Assembly (NCBI GenBank): GCA_020721805.1
Contig: DYMB01000005.1
Location: 1-64,000, forward strand
From: Acetofilamentum sp.
Lineage (GTDB): Bacteria > Hydrothermota > 32-111
Reading direction: 5' to 3'
Length of the DNA stretch: 64,000 bases
This document shows, piece after piece, positions 44,026-58,213 of this stretch. A program made the translations under genes and the position numbers. The notes below the pieces were generated by a model, which had not been told where the DNA came from, did no database searches, and was given only the letters and a program-made list of their open reading frames with translations. How positions within the stretch are numbered: position 1 is the stretch's first letter; every line of letters starts with the position of its first letter.

Positions 44026-44033
44026 ATTCTACT

Positions 44034-45452
44034 ATGAAATTTATCTATTTTTTATCCCTTTTTTCCATAATAAAATTTTTAATTTCAGATACACTATTTC
44101 TTTCCGATTACGATTATAAAACGATAGAATCTGGAGAAAGAGTTTACCTTAATGGCATTTATAATGTTGATAGTTATTCCATAGATTACAATAAACAACT
44201 TTTCGTAGATGATGGTGTATTGAGAAGAATAAACGATAGGCTTCTTATAGGTAATTTAAGGGATGATTTTTTACCTGGAACCATAGATACAATAATATTT
44301 TCAACAAAAAATCAGGTTGAATACCTGGAACTCAAAATTTCACCAAAATATTTTGATTTAACTATAGATTCCATTAACGATAAAGTTTATGGTAAGGTTG
44401 TTTTTATCCATAACAACAGGTTCATAAAAAACGGGATAGATTCCCTTTTTCTTTTGATAGAATCAGATGATAATTTTTTACCTATAAAATTCTATTCATA
44501 TTTAGACGATAGTTTAAAAGAAGGATACGAGTTTCCATTTATTTTTAAAAGGCCCCAAAAGGAATCGGATTATTCTATTTCTCTTGTAAAATTTACAGGA
44601 TCGTTATCCGATACTTTTTATTTCATTTCCGGTTTCACATCTTTCAAGATTGAAAATTTTGTCCAATATCCAGTTTTGTTAGATTCACGAAGTAAGATAA
44701 ACACAGATGAAATTGTTTTTTATTTTAATGATATCAATTTTAATTTTTTAAAAACTTTTTACAGGTACAATATTCCAGATGATTCATTTATAATGGAGAA
44801 TGCAAAATTTTTTGTCTATATAAATTTTGAAGGTGGTGAACTTTTAAAGGATACAAAATTTTTATCATTTTTGAAAGAAATATCTCAAAAGGTTCCGGTT
44901 ATTGTCTTTACAAGAAACATCTCTAATTTTTTATCACTTAAGGAAAATCAAAATGTAAAAGATTTTTTTGAAATGATTTTTGATATCCAGTTGAAAGATC
45001 CTCTGGATTCTATACCTTCCAATTTAATTATAGATCCTATGGAAGAATTGGATATAGAGTATTTTTATGATAAAAATTCAAATAAATTTTCTTCTAATAT
45101 TATAACCGATTCCTTATCTTTATTTTTTTATCTTCCGAAGCAGTTAAACTTGGATGTTATTTTACAGATACTGGATTATGGAAAAGTTTCAAAAAAGGAA
45201 AGAGTCTTTAAAAATCTTTCATCTATAGTTGATTTGGAAAATGTAAAAAAAGAGGAAACCTCCATATTGTTTTATGATATATCTGGCAATTTTCTTGTTG
45301 AGGTTTTCTTTGAGACTTATTATCTTAATGTGTTAAAAATTGATCTTGAAGATGTGTTTAAAAAAAATTTTAAGGCTAAAAAAGGAGCATACATATATAA
45401 AATAAAAAGCTCGAATGAAAATATAAAAACCGGAGTATTTTTTTCCTTTTAA
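44034..45452 (+). CDS. Large secreted protein, unknown, with sorting-domain-like end
   Basis: 472 residues with a signal peptide (KFIYFLSLFSIIKFLIS) and mostly predicted strands. The last 60 residues (ILFYDISGNFLVEVFF, KKGAYIYKIKSSNENIKTG) follow the type A sorting-domain pattern: YDxxG, then GxYxYxI. No other known domain is recognised. It lies 56 bp upstream of the C25 peptidase on the same strand, and each has its own promoter. Confidence 0.55.
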   Translation: MKFIYFLSLFSIIKFLISDTLFLSDYDYKTIESGERVYLNGIYNVDSYSIDYNKQLFVDDGVLRRINDRLLIGNLRDDFLPGTIDTIIFSTKNQVEYLELKISPKYFDLTIDSINDKVYGKVVFIHNNRFIKNGIDSLFLLIESDDNFLPIKFYSYLDDSLKEGYEFPFIFKRPQKESDYSISLVKFTGSLSDTFYFISGFTSFKIENFVQYPVLLDSRSKINTDEIVFYFNDINFNFLKTFYRYNIPDDSFIMENAKFFVYINFEGGELLKDTKFLSFLKEISQKVPVIVFTRNISNFLSLKENQNVKDFFEMIFDIQLKDPLDSIPSNLIIDPMEELDIEYFYDKNSNKFSSNIITDSLSLFFYLPKQLNLDVILQILDYGKVSKKERVFKNLSSIVDLENVKKEETSILFYDISGNFLVEVFFETYYLNVLKIDLEDVFKKNFKAKKGAYIYKIKSSNENIKTGVFFSF

Positions 45453-45465
45453 CTAAAATTTAAAG

Positions 45466-45493
45466 TTGATATTTTTATTATGAAAATTATAAT
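45466..45493 (+). promoter_or_regulatory. Promoter of the C25 peptidase gene
   Basis: TTGATA (45466-45471), 16-bp spacer, TATAAT (45488-45493), then a 15-nt region with GAGGAT before the ATG at 45509. Confidence 0.65.
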
Positions 45494-45508
45494 ATAAAAG
45501 AGGATCGT

Positions 45509-48500
45509 ATGAAAAAAATATTTTATATTTTAGTATTTTTTATTCTGTGGAATAGATTATTTTCTGAAAAAATAACGATAAATTTTCAGGATGGAAAATT
45601 TCTAAAGGAAAAAAATCTTTTAAAAATAATGGAAAACAGATATGGCATAAACTTACCCTCATATCTATATATTTTAAAAGATAATGGAATAAAAATTAAA
45701 GAATCTTTTTTTTCAAATCCAGTTGAGGTTAAAGGTTATTATTTGAAAACATTTTCACAAAAACCTCTTTCAATTTTGTTATCCAGTGATGAGACAACCT
45801 ATAAGGGAGAAATAAAAGATTATATAATATTTTTAAAAACCGGTAATTCCGTGAATTTTTTCCCTTATTTTCATAAAGATGGTAAACTTTATTCTTATAC
45901 GAGTATAACCATAGAATACGAGAAAAGAGTTTTTGAAAAAAAAGATGAATCGGTTTACGATTATTTGATAATAACAAGTTTGAAATATGATACCGTGTTT
46001 CAAAGGTTGAAAGATTGGAAGATAAAAAAAGGTTATAAAACAAGGATAAGTTTTATCGAATCCATCATCCCATATTATTCTGGTATAGATAGTGCTGAAA
46101 AAATAAGAAATTTTATAAAGGACCAATACAATTCCAATAGGTTCAAGTATCTGCTTCTTGGAGGTGATAGAGCTATTATCCCTGTAAGAAGACTCTATGC
46201 TATGGATTGTAATGCTGATTATTATGATGATGAGGATTCGATACCCGCGGATATCTATTATTCAAACCTTGATGGTAATTTTAATCTGGATGGGGATCAA
46301 ATCTGGGGAGAGGTTGAAGATTCCGTTGATCTTGTTCCAGAAGTTATAGTTGGAAGGATACTTTTTGATACAATATATTATGGTCCCTCTCCAATCGTAT
46401 CAAGGATGATAGATTACGATCAATGTAAGAATATAGATCATCTTTCAAGGGGAATATTTCTTGGAATGATCTTATGGAATCAGCCTTTAACATCTGGTGG
46501 AATATCCAAGGATATGATTCAAAATGATATAATCCCTTCCAGTTTTCATATTTTAAAATTTTATGAGGATCAGGGGCATATTGGAAAAACTGACATACTC
46601 GATTCTTTTGATATCGGTTATAACATAGTGAATCATAACGGTCATGGATCTTTCAAAGGAATATGGGTAGATTCTCTAACCGCTATTACGAGAGGGGATG
46701 CGACATCAATGAACAATGGAAGTAAAACCGGGCTCTTTTATTCGATAGGTTGCTGGGTTGGTGCTTTTGATAGAGACAATACAACATACCTTTTACATTC
46801 CATAACTGAAAATATGCAGAGTTCACCAACGGGTGGTTACATATCTCTTATCACAAATTCAAGGTATGGCTGGGGAGCTCCTGGATATTCTGGCTATGGT
46901 ATCTCTGAAGTTCTAGATTATAGATTTTTTCAGATACTTTTTAATGAGAGTATATATAAAAGACCAGCAGAGATTTTGAATCAGGTAAAGGAGGAGATAA
47001 GACCTTTTGGTAACGATGAGAATCTTTATAGATGGCATATATACCAGTTGAACTATTTCGGTGATCCGGAAATATCGATTTTTACAGAAGAACCAGAATC
47101 GTTGATAATAAATTTAAAAAAGGATACTGATATACTTGAACTATCAGCGAAGAACAAAAATGGTCTACCTGTTGGTAATTTGAATGTTTCTTTTTCAAAA
47201 AATGATTCAATAATTTATAGGGGAATCACATCCCCAGATGGTTATATGAGAGTTCCCCTTTCAGGAATCGTTGATAGCGAATATATATATATCGTTGCAA
47301 GTAAAGTTAACTTTATAACATATTTTGATTCATTGAAACCAAGTGATCTGGAAAGAAAAAATATATTCATTTATTCTGATTCCATTTTCATCGGAGGAAA
47401 AAATTATTTAAAAATTCAAAATGAAGATAATATTTCTCACAAGATTTATTTAAAATCCAGGTTTATAGAAGAGGTTTTGAATTTAAATGGTAAATCGATC
47501 GATTCTTTAATTTATATTCCGGTCGGTTCAAAGGATATACTTGATACCTTTGAAATAGATGTTGATGATACCTATTATGATTCGATTATTATGAGTTCAA
47601 AAAAAATAGATTTTGTGGTTGAATCACTCTATTTTTCAAATTCAAACCTCAATTTAAAAATCAGAAACGGATCCAAAAGATTGGTAGAAGGGTCAACGAT
47701 CAGAATAGTTCTGGATGGAACCGAAAGATATCTGGATACAACATTCATAAGTAATTTGGATTCAACCTGTAGTTTCAGTTTCTTCTGTGGAGTTCCAACC
47801 TCTCAGGAATATTTGAAGGTTTCAACATACATTTATAAATTTGATACCCTAATTGGAAATTTAAATGAATACCTTAACAGGGGAGAATACTCCTTTTATG
47901 ATGATTTTACAACGGATCTTTCAAAATGGGAAACTGGCAGTTCGAACTGGATCATAACAGACAATTCATTTTTACACGCTGGTAGTGATTATGGCTATTA
48001 TAACAATATGTCTGATACAATCAGAACAAAGGAATTTTACATATATCCCCAAGCAGTATGTTCGATTTATCTTTATACCAGATTACCTATTTTGGAATTT
48101 TATAATTCCGAACCTGTTTTTGATGTTGATGGATTTTTTATAAGATTGCTAAAACAGGATAGTGTTAAAATATTGGATTTTATATCTTCAGGTGGAGCCT
48201 TAAGGAAAGATTCTTCACTTATAGTCGAGGGTTGGAAAACATATATTTTTAATGAACCGTATCCTCAAAAAGCAAAAATTGAATTCATTTTCAGATCGGA
48301 TTCGGTTATCGTTGATAGTGGTATTTATATTAAGGATGTAAGGGTAAAACCAAAATTTTTCTTTTCAGAAACCACGGGTATCGTAAGAACTGATACGAAT
48401 ATCATAAACAGAGATAATATCACATACTATTTTAAAGGATTAACTGGTATATGGCGAGTAAAGATCATATCACTCGATGGAAGAGTTGTAAAAGATTTTA

Positions 48501-48619
48501 TTTTTGAAAATAGAAACAGGTTTACTTTTGATTTGAAAAATTTTTCAAATGGTGTATATTTTGTTATATTTGAAAATGATAAAATATTTTTTAAAGATAA
48601 ACTTTTGCTTTTAAGATAA
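45509..48619 (+). CDS. Secreted gingipain-type C25 cysteine peptidase
   Basis: 1036 residues. Signal peptide; N-terminal prodomain-like strands; catalytic part from about 148 (DYLIITSLKY, RFKYLLLGGDRAIIPVRRL, DLVPEVIVGRI). The dyad is His379 in NHNGHGSF and Cys415 in LFYSIGCWVG. The C-terminal half has Ig-like parts, then a carbohydrate- or jelly-roll-like domain (about 795-950), and an end (VKIISLDGRVVKDF, SNGVYFVIFEND) resembling a type A sorting domain. It would be an outer-surface protease; PorU, the T9SS sortase, is also a C25 peptidase and is an alternative. Confidence 0.88.
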   Translation: MKKIFYILVFFILWNRLFSEKITINFQDGKFLKEKNLLKIMENRYGINLPSYLYILKDNGIKIKESFFSNPVEVKGYYLKTFSQKPLSILLSSDETTYKGEIKDYIIFLKTGNSVNFFPYFHKDGKLYSYTSITIEYEKRVFEKKDESVYDYLIITSLKYDTVFQRLKDWKIKKGYKTRISFIESIIPYYSGIDSAEKIRNFIKDQYNSNRFKYLLLGGDRAIIPVRRLYAMDCNADYYDDEDSIPADIYYSNLDGNFNLDGDQIWGEVEDSVDLVPEVIVGRILFDTIYYGPSPIVSRMIDYDQCKNIDHLSRGIFLGMILWNQPLTSGGISKDMIQNDIIPSSFHILKFYEDQGHIGKTDILDSFDIGYNIVNHNGHGSFKGIWVDSLTAITRGDATSMNNGSKTGLFYSIGCWVGAFDRDNTTYLLHSITENMQSSPTGGYISLITNSRYGWGAPGYSGYGISEVLDYRFFQILFNESIYKRPAEILNQVKEEIRPFGNDENLYRWHIYQLNYFGDPEISIFTEEPESLIINLKKDTDILELSAKNKNGLPVGNLNVSFSKNDSIIYRGITSPDGYMRVPLSGIVDSEYIYIVASKVNFITYFDSLKPSDLERKNIFIYSDSIFIGGKNYLKIQNEDNISHKIYLKSRFIEEVLNLNGKSIDSLIYIPVGSKDILDTFEIDVDDTYYDSIIMSSKKIDFVVESLYFSNSNLNLKIRNGSKRLVEGSTIRIVLDGTERYLDTTFISNLDSTCSFSFFCGVPTSQEYLKVSTYIYKFDTLIGNLNEYLNRGEYSFYDDFTTDLSKWETGSSNWIITDNSFLHAGSDYGYYNNMSDTIRTKEFYIYPQAVCSIYLYTRLPILEFYNSEPVFDVDGFFIRLLKQDSVKILDFISSGGALRKDSSLIVEGWKTYIFNEPYPQKAKIEFIFRSDSVIVDSGIYIKDVRVKPKFFFSETTGIVRTDTNIINRDNITYYFKGLTGIWRVKIISLDGRVVKDFIFENRNRFTFDLKNFSNGVYFVIFENDKIFFKDKLLLLR

Positions 48620-48623
48620 AATT

Positions 48624-49256
48624 ATGAAAAATAAAATCAAACAACTTTTTATATCAGGTATTCTTGTTATAGTTCCACTATTCATTACAATATTTTTGAT
48701 TTCCTTTGTTGTTTCAAAACTTGGTGGAATATGGAGATTCATCTTTATAAATATTCCATTTTTCAATATACTTCCAAATATAGTTATGAACATAATTGGA
48801 TTCATTTTTTCAATATTTTTGATTTTGTTTCTTGGTTATATCGGGCAGCTTTACATCGGAAGATTTTTTATTTCCATTTTTGAAACAATTTTTTCATCAA
48901 CACCTATACTTAAAAATATTTATATGCCTACCAGAGAGATAATGAGACAACTGTTTCAGCAAAAAAAGGATTCTTTTAAAAGGGTTGTTCTTGTGAAAAT
49001 TTTCAATGATAACCTTTACACCTTTGCTTTTGTAACAAATGATGAGAAATGGATCATAGATGGTGAAGATGCTTTATCGTTGTTTATGCCAACCTCTCCA
49101 AATCCTACCAGTGGATTTTTTACCGTGGTCAAAAAAAAGGATACAATAGAAACAGATTTTACTATCGAAGAAGCTTTCAATCTAATAGTGACAAGCGGAC
49201 TCTATATTAATAGAATCGGGGAAATAGATGGAAGGAAAATTAAAAGAGATAATTAA
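48624..49256 (+). CDS. DUF502 membrane protein
   Basis: 210 residues. Two to three hydrophobic helices in the first 80 residues (ISGILVIVPLFITIFL, IIGFIFSIFLILFLGYIGQ), TPILKNIYMPTREIMRQ and MPTSPNPTSGFFTVV are typical of DUF502. The function is unknown. The next gene starts 29 bp inside it. Confidence 0.88.
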   Translation: MKNKIKQLFISGILVIVPLFITIFLISFVVSKLGGIWRFIFINIPFFNILPNIVMNIIGFIFSIFLILFLGYIGQLYIGRFFISIFETIFSSTPILKNIYMPTREIMRQLFQQKKDSFKRVVLVKIFNDNLYTFAFVTNDEKWIIDGEDALSLFMPTSPNPTSGFFTVVKKKDTIETDFTIEEAFNLIVTSGLYINRIGEIDGRKIKRDN

Positions 49257-50049
49257 AATTATTTTTGGAAAGAATACTCCATCAAAGGAAGAGTTGATCA
49301 AAGAGATAATTGAAGAATCCGGTGAAAAAAAGATAATCTCCAATGATGAAAAGGTTCTTGTTGAAGGGATATTTGAACTTGAGGAAACACTTATCGGTGA
49401 AATAATGGTGCCAAGAGTTGATGTTAAAGCCGTTTCTTTTGATGATAGTTTAGATGATGTTGTTGATCTTATAAACAGAACTGGAAAATCAAGGATAGTT
49501 GTCTATCAAAATAGTATAGATAATATAGTTGGAATAATATACTCTAAAGATATACTTAAATTTTTTAACAGTGATATTAAACTTAACGCGGCCGAAATAG
49601 TAAGACCACCATATTTTGTCCCTGAAACGATGACCGTATTATCCGCTTTAAGAGAGTTTCAAAAGAATCGTATCTCAATCGCTGTGGTTATTGATGAATA
49701 CGGTGGTGTTGCGGGAATAGTAACGATGGAGGATGTTATAGAGGAGATAGTTGGCGAAATTCAGGATGAACTGGAAAAAGAAGAATCTGATTGCAAAGAA
49801 CTGGAAAAGGGGACATACCTTGTTTCCGGAAGAATGAATCTTGATGATTTTAATGAAAAGTTGGGTTCCAATTTTGTTTCAGAGGATGTTAACTCAATCG
49901 GTGGGTTTGTTGTTTCAAAACTTGAACATCTTCCTAAAAAAGGTGAAACACTTACCATCGATGGATATGAGATAAAGATTCTTGATGTGTATAAATACAG
50001 TATAAATAGACTCATCGTTAAAGATATAAGGAATAAAAAAGATAAATGA
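49228..50049 (+). CDS. CorC/HlyC-type CBS-domain protein
   Basis: 273 residues. Two CBS domains (about 62-180, with TLIGEIMVPRVDVKAV, VVIDEYGGVAGIVTMEDVIE) and a CorC_HlyC domain at the end (VSGRMNLDDFNEKLG, NSIGGFVVSKLEHLPKKGE). There is no DUF21 membrane part, so it resembles E. coli CorC, which affects Mg/Co efflux. It overlaps dnaE by 4 bp. Confidence 0.88.
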   Translation: MEGKLKEIIKIIFGKNTPSKEELIKEIIEESGEKKIISNDEKVLVEGIFELEETLIGEIMVPRVDVKAVSFDDSLDDVVDLINRTGKSRIVVYQNSIDNIVGIIYSKDILKFFNSDIKLNAAEIVRPPYFVPETMTVLSALREFQKNRISIAVVIDEYGGVAGIVTMEDVIEEIVGEIQDELEKEESDCKELEKGTYLVSGRMNLDDFNEKLGSNFVSEDVNSIGGFVVSKLEHLPKKGETLTIDGYEIKILDVYKYSINRLIVKDIRNKKDK

Positions 50050-53000
50050 AAGATTTTGTTCATCTACATTTACATACCGAATACTCATTGCTCGATGGTG
50101 CGATAAATATAGATAAACTTATTAAAAAGGCTGTAGAATACGATTTTAAATCACTTGCCATAACGGATCATGGAAACCTTTTCGGTATAATAGAATTTTA
50201 TGATAGATGCATAAAAAATGGTATAAAACCTTTAATAGGAGAGGAATTTTACATAGTCAGGGATCTGGGAAAAAATGAACCGAATAATGATATCAATTAC
50301 CACATTATACTCATCGCTGAAAATGAAGCTGGATATAAAAACCTTATAAAACTCTCCTCGGAAGCATACTTAAAAGGATTCAGGTATAAGCCCAGAATAG
50401 ATTATAAACTGTTGAAAAAATATTCAAAAGGGATAATAGGCCTTTCGGCATGCAGGAAAGGTGAGGTTCAATATCATATAGTTGAAAATAGATTTGATGA
50501 TGCTTTGAGATCTGCTGAAAACTATATCGATATCCTTGGGGAAAATAATTTTTTCCTTGAACTTATGAGAGTAAATATGGCTGATGATAATTATATAATA
50601 GATAATCAGTTAAAAATTGCAGAAAAACTAAAAATCGGATATGTGGCAACAAATGATGTTCATTATCTTGAAGAAGATGATTTTGAAATACATGATGTCC
50701 TCCTCTGTTTGCAAACTGGAACTCAAATCTCTGATGAAAAAAGGTTAAAATTCTCATCCAATGAATTCTATCTGAAATCAAAAGAAAAGATGATGGAACT
50801 CTTTAAAGATCTACCTGAAGCCATAGATAATACTGTAGTTATAGCGAATAGATGTAATCTTTTTATAGATACTTCAGGTAAAAATATAAAAATGCCCAGA
50901 ATAGATATTCCACCTGAGTTTGAAAATGAAAAGATTTATCTTGAATTTCTTGTGAATGAAGGTTTAAAAAAACATTTCAAGGATAACATTACGACAAAAA
51001 TTCAGGAGAGGATAAACTTTGAACTTAAAGTTATAGATAGGATGAACTATGCTGGATATTTTATCATAATCTACAATCTTGTAAAAAAAGCGAGAGAAAA
51101 CAATATACCCGTTGGACCCGGAAGAGGATCCGCGGCTGGTTCCCTTGTTCTTTATCTACTTGATGTAACAAGGGTTAACCCCCTTGAATATGATCTTTAT
51201 TTTGAAAGATTTTTAAACCCAGATAGGATTTCAATGCCAGATGTTGATATAGATATTTCAGATAAAGATAGAGAAAAACTTATAAATATTCTTGTTGAAG
51301 AATATGGTACTGATAATGTTGCCCAGATTGCCGCTTTCAACAATTTAAAATCAAGACAGGTATTTACCGATGTATCGAGAGTTTTTGGACTTGCTCCCGG
51401 AGAAGTAAAAAATATAACAAAGAGATTACCAGCCGATCTTTCACTTGAGGAGGGTGTTAAAGAGTTAACAAACTGGAAAGAGATAATCGGTGGAAACAAG
51501 ATATATGAAAAGGTGTTAAAACTCTCTATAGGATTGGAAAAAAACAAAAGGCATGTTTCAAAACATGCTGCAGGTATAGTGATCACACCTGGACCTGTAA
51601 CAGATTTTGTACCTGTCTGGAAACAATCTTCGGATGAGAAAGTTATAATAACTCAGTTTGAAAAAAACTCCATAGAGAAAATAGGTTTGATAAAGATAGA
51701 TGTTCTTGGCTTAACAACACTTACGGTTATACAGTATACTTTAGATCTTTTGAAGGAAAAAGGTAACAACATAGATCTTTACTCTTTGCCTCTTGATGAT
51801 AATCAAACCTATGAACTTTTACAGAGTGGCAAAACTACTGGAATATTTCAACTTGAAAGTTCAGGTATGAAGGATCTTTTAAAAAAATATAAACCCACCC
51901 ATTTTAAAGATATTATAAACATAATAGCATTTTATAGACCGGGTCCCCTTGGTCCAGAACAGAAGGAGAGTATAATTAAAAGGAAGAATGGAAAAGAGGA
52001 GGTGACATATAAACATCCATTATTGAAAGATATTTTAAAGGATACATACGGACATACACTCTTTCAAGAACAGGTTATGCAGATGGCACATGTTATAGGG
52101 GGATTTACCTTTGCTGAGGCTGATACTTTAAGAAAAGCTATGAGTAAAAAGGATGCTTCGATAATGGATAGTTATACTAAAAAATTTATCGATGGAGCAA
52201 AAAAACATAAAATAGATGAAAATCTGGCATATGAAATCTTTGATACTATGGCAAAGTTTGCAGGGTATGGATTCAACAAATCACATGCAACAGTTTATGC
52301 TTTACTTGCATATTTTACAGCATACCTGAAATCTCATTATCCAATAGAATATATGTGTTCTTTGATCAATTCCTATATCAATGATATAAAAGATATCGTA
52401 TTTTACATCTCCGAAGTTAAGGATATGGGTATCCCAATTCTTCCACCTGATATAAACAGATCAGATTTTCTTATAAAAGTTGAAAACGATTCTTTAAGAC
52501 TTGGTATCGGAGTTATAAAAAATGTTGGTGAAAATGTTGTCGGAGAAATTTTAACTGTTAGAAAAGAAGGCTTATTTGAAGGTTTTATGGATTTCCTTTT
52601 AAGGGTAAATCTCTCAGTTGTTAATCAAAAGGCTATAGAATCTCTTATAAAAGCGGGTGTTTTTGATTCTCTTGGATGTGAAAGGGATAGACTCTTTGAG
52701 AACCTTCAACATTTGCTTTCTATGGCTTCGACTAAAAAAAAGGAAAGAGAAAATGGAATTATAAACCTTTTCGATTCAGATACCGTTATCGATAAAAAAG
52801 ATGAATGGAAGAAAATGCTGGTGAACGATAAAAAATGGGATAAAGAAAAAATTCTTGTATTTGAAAGAGAGGTTTTGGGATTCTATCTCTCTGGACATCC
52901 GCTTGAGAAGGAAAGAGAAATATACAGATCGATAGTAAGTCTTTCCAATGAAGAGTTGAAAGAACTTTCAAATGATAGTGAAGTTGTTTTAATGGGGATA

Positions 53001-53480
53001 ATAACGGATCTTTCAAAGAAAAAAGCAAAATCTGGTTCATATTTCGCTTCTTTTAAAATTTTTACACTTGAGGGATATGTGGATTGTATGATATTTTCAA
53101 ATAAGCTTGAAGAGTATTCAAAGATTCTTGAAAATGACAGAAAAGTTGTTATAAATGGAAGAGTTAGAAAAACTGATAGGGATAGTGAAGAAAAAATTTT
53201 TGTGGAAAAAATTTATACGGTTGAACAGATAAAAGATATGATAGATGGAATAGAGATAAGTTTAAAACTCGATTCCTACAATAACGGAGAATTCGAAGAG
53301 TTGGAGAATATTTTACAAAATTTTAAGGGTGAAAAAAATCTTTATTTCAGGTTATATGATGATACTCAAGATATAAAGATAAGATCAAGAAAGTATAATA
53401 TAAACCCTTCCCTTCAGTTATTTTTTAAAATTCAAACAATATTTGAGCAGGAAAATGTCAAATTTATTTTTAGGAGGTAG
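50046..53480 (+). CDS. dnaE: DNA polymerase III alpha subunit
   Basis: 1144 residues, the DnaE type (not PolC). N-terminal PHP domain with VHLHLHTEYSLLDGA and AITDHGNLFG; polymerase core with GPGRGSAAGSLVLYLL and MPDVDIDISDKDR near 398 carrying two catalytic Asp; HTLFQEQVMQMAHVIGGF further on; an OB fold near the C-terminus. Its PHP His residues look intact, so proofreading from PHP is possible. It ends directly before the next ribosome site. Confidence 0.97.
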   Translation: MKDFVHLHLHTEYSLLDGAINIDKLIKKAVEYDFKSLAITDHGNLFGIIEFYDRCIKNGIKPLIGEEFYIVRDLGKNEPNNDINYHIILIAENEAGYKNLIKLSSEAYLKGFRYKPRIDYKLLKKYSKGIIGLSACRKGEVQYHIVENRFDDALRSAENYIDILGENNFFLELMRVNMADDNYIIDNQLKIAEKLKIGYVATNDVHYLEEDDFEIHDVLLCLQTGTQISDEKRLKFSSNEFYLKSKEKMMELFKDLPEAIDNTVVIANRCNLFIDTSGKNIKMPRIDIPPEFENEKIYLEFLVNEGLKKHFKDNITTKIQERINFELKVIDRMNYAGYFIIIYNLVKKARENNIPVGPGRGSAAGSLVLYLLDVTRVNPLEYDLYFERFLNPDRISMPDVDIDISDKDREKLINILVEEYGTDNVAQIAAFNNLKSRQVFTDVSRVFGLAPGEVKNITKRLPADLSLEEGVKELTNWKEIIGGNKIYEKVLKLSIGLEKNKRHVSKHAAGIVITPGPVTDFVPVWKQSSDEKVIITQFEKNSIEKIGLIKIDVLGLTTLTVIQYTLDLLKEKGNNIDLYSLPLDDNQTYELLQSGKTTGIFQLESSGMKDLLKKYKPTHFKDIINIIAFYRPGPLGPEQKESIIKRKNGKEEVTYKHPLLKDILKDTYGHTLFQEQVMQMAHVIGGFTFAEADTLRKAMSKKDASIMDSYTKKFIDGAKKHKIDENLAYEIFDTMAKFAGYGFNKSHATVYALLAYFTAYLKSHYPIEYMCSLINSYINDIKDIVFYISEVKDMGIPILPPDINRSDFLIKVENDSLRLGIGVIKNVGENVVGEILTVRKEGLFEGFMDFLLRVNLSVVNQKAIESLIKAGVFDSLGCERDRLFENLQHLLSMASTKKKERENGIINLFDSDTVIDKKDEWKKMLVNDKKWDKEKILVFEREVLGFYLSGHPLEKEREIYRSIVSLSNEELKELSNDSEVVLMGIITDLSKKKAKSGSYFASFKIFTLEGYVDCMIFSNKLEEYSKILENDRKVVINGRVRKTDRDSEEKIFVEKIYTVEQIKDMIDGIEISLKLDSYNNGEFEELENILQNFKGEKNLYFRLYDDTQDIKIRSRKYNINPSLQLFFKIQTIFEQENVKFIFRR

Positions 53481-53481
53481 A

Positions 53482-56913
<3,432 letters not shown>

Positions 56914-56917
<4 letters not shown>

Positions 56918-58212
56918 ATTCTATCATTGTTGGTTTTGGAAGGGTTATATATTCAATTGTTATTTTTCTTTTAACAGTCTATTGTTCAAGGTTCTTTTCT
57001 ATAGATTTTTACATAAATTTCAGAGAATTTATACTTTACTTTCTTATGGGAATAAATATCTCTGCCATTCCAGCAACAAACTCTATATATTTTTTTAGAA
57101 ATAGGGATTATAGAAATTTATCCCATATATACTTTTTTTCTTTTATGTTTCAATCTATATCATTTTTACTTCTTTTTATTTTTTCCAGATCTTTTATAAT
57201 CCCTTTTTCATTTATAGTCTCAACTGGTTCGATTTTTTTTCTTGTCTTGGAATCCATATCCTTATCAAGAAGAAATCCTTTTATTTCGTTGATTTTAAAT
57301 TTTTTTGAATCCTTGTCCTATTTCATACCTGTTGTTCTTGTAAAAATTTTTAAGATGAATGAATACTATTTTTTTTATTATCTGATCTTTTTAACTTTCA
57401 TAAAAATAATTTTTTACTATATCGTTGCTGTTATCTTAAATAAAGGTAAAAAGAATTACGATTTTAAAGAGATGGTTAAATTCACAACTCCACTTTATCT
57501 GACCGGTATTCTTGGAAGTATTTCAAAACAGATCGATAAGTTTATCGTATCACTATTCTATTATGGAAAAAGTTTTGCGGATTATTCTACCGGTACTTTT
57601 GAGATCCCGTTAATAGCAAGGTTCTTTTCCGGTGTATTTCATGAAAGGGCTGATATAATAAAGGAGATGATAGAGAAAGATGAAAAGATCAGTTTAAAAG
57701 AAAACTTTTTTAAACTTTTAAAGTATTCGTTTATGGTTCTTGGAATTATAACGATACTTTTTTTTATAAACGCGAAAGATATTATGGGTTTTCTTTTTTC
57801 AAAGACCTATGAAAATTCTTATAAATATTTTATGGTTTATCTAACGGTTCTTCCTTTAAGAAATATTCCTTTCGGATTCCTTTTATCTTTGAAGGGAAAT
57901 ACTTTTAAATTATTTTTTATTTCTTCGTTCGATTCATTTTTAACTCTTTTTCTTTCTTTATTTTTTGCAAAAGTTTTCAACACTTTTTTTGTTTCCTTTT
58001 CTTTTGTTATAGCAACCGTAGTTTCGGTCTTTATTACTATTTATTTTATTAGAGATATTTTCCCATCAGAAAAATTTATAAAAAGGTATATACTCGTATT
58101 ATCTTTTCTGGCTATCTCGATTGCTTTTATAAACAGGTTTGATCATATTCTGTTGACATTTGTTCTTATTGTGGGATATATTCTTAGTGATATAATATTT
58201 TTTTGGAGATAG
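56914..58212 (+). CDS. Wzx-like polysaccharide flippase
   Basis: 432 residues with about 12 hydrophobic helices. The loop FTTPLYLTGILGSISKQIDKF near 190-210 is the polysaccharide biosynthesis/MOP family motif in which Asp and Lys/Arg matter for translocation. It would flip undecaprenyl-linked oligosaccharides across the inner membrane, possibly those begun by the sugar transferase at 14455. No polymerase gene is nearby. Confidence 0.78.
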
Positions 58213-58213
58213 A

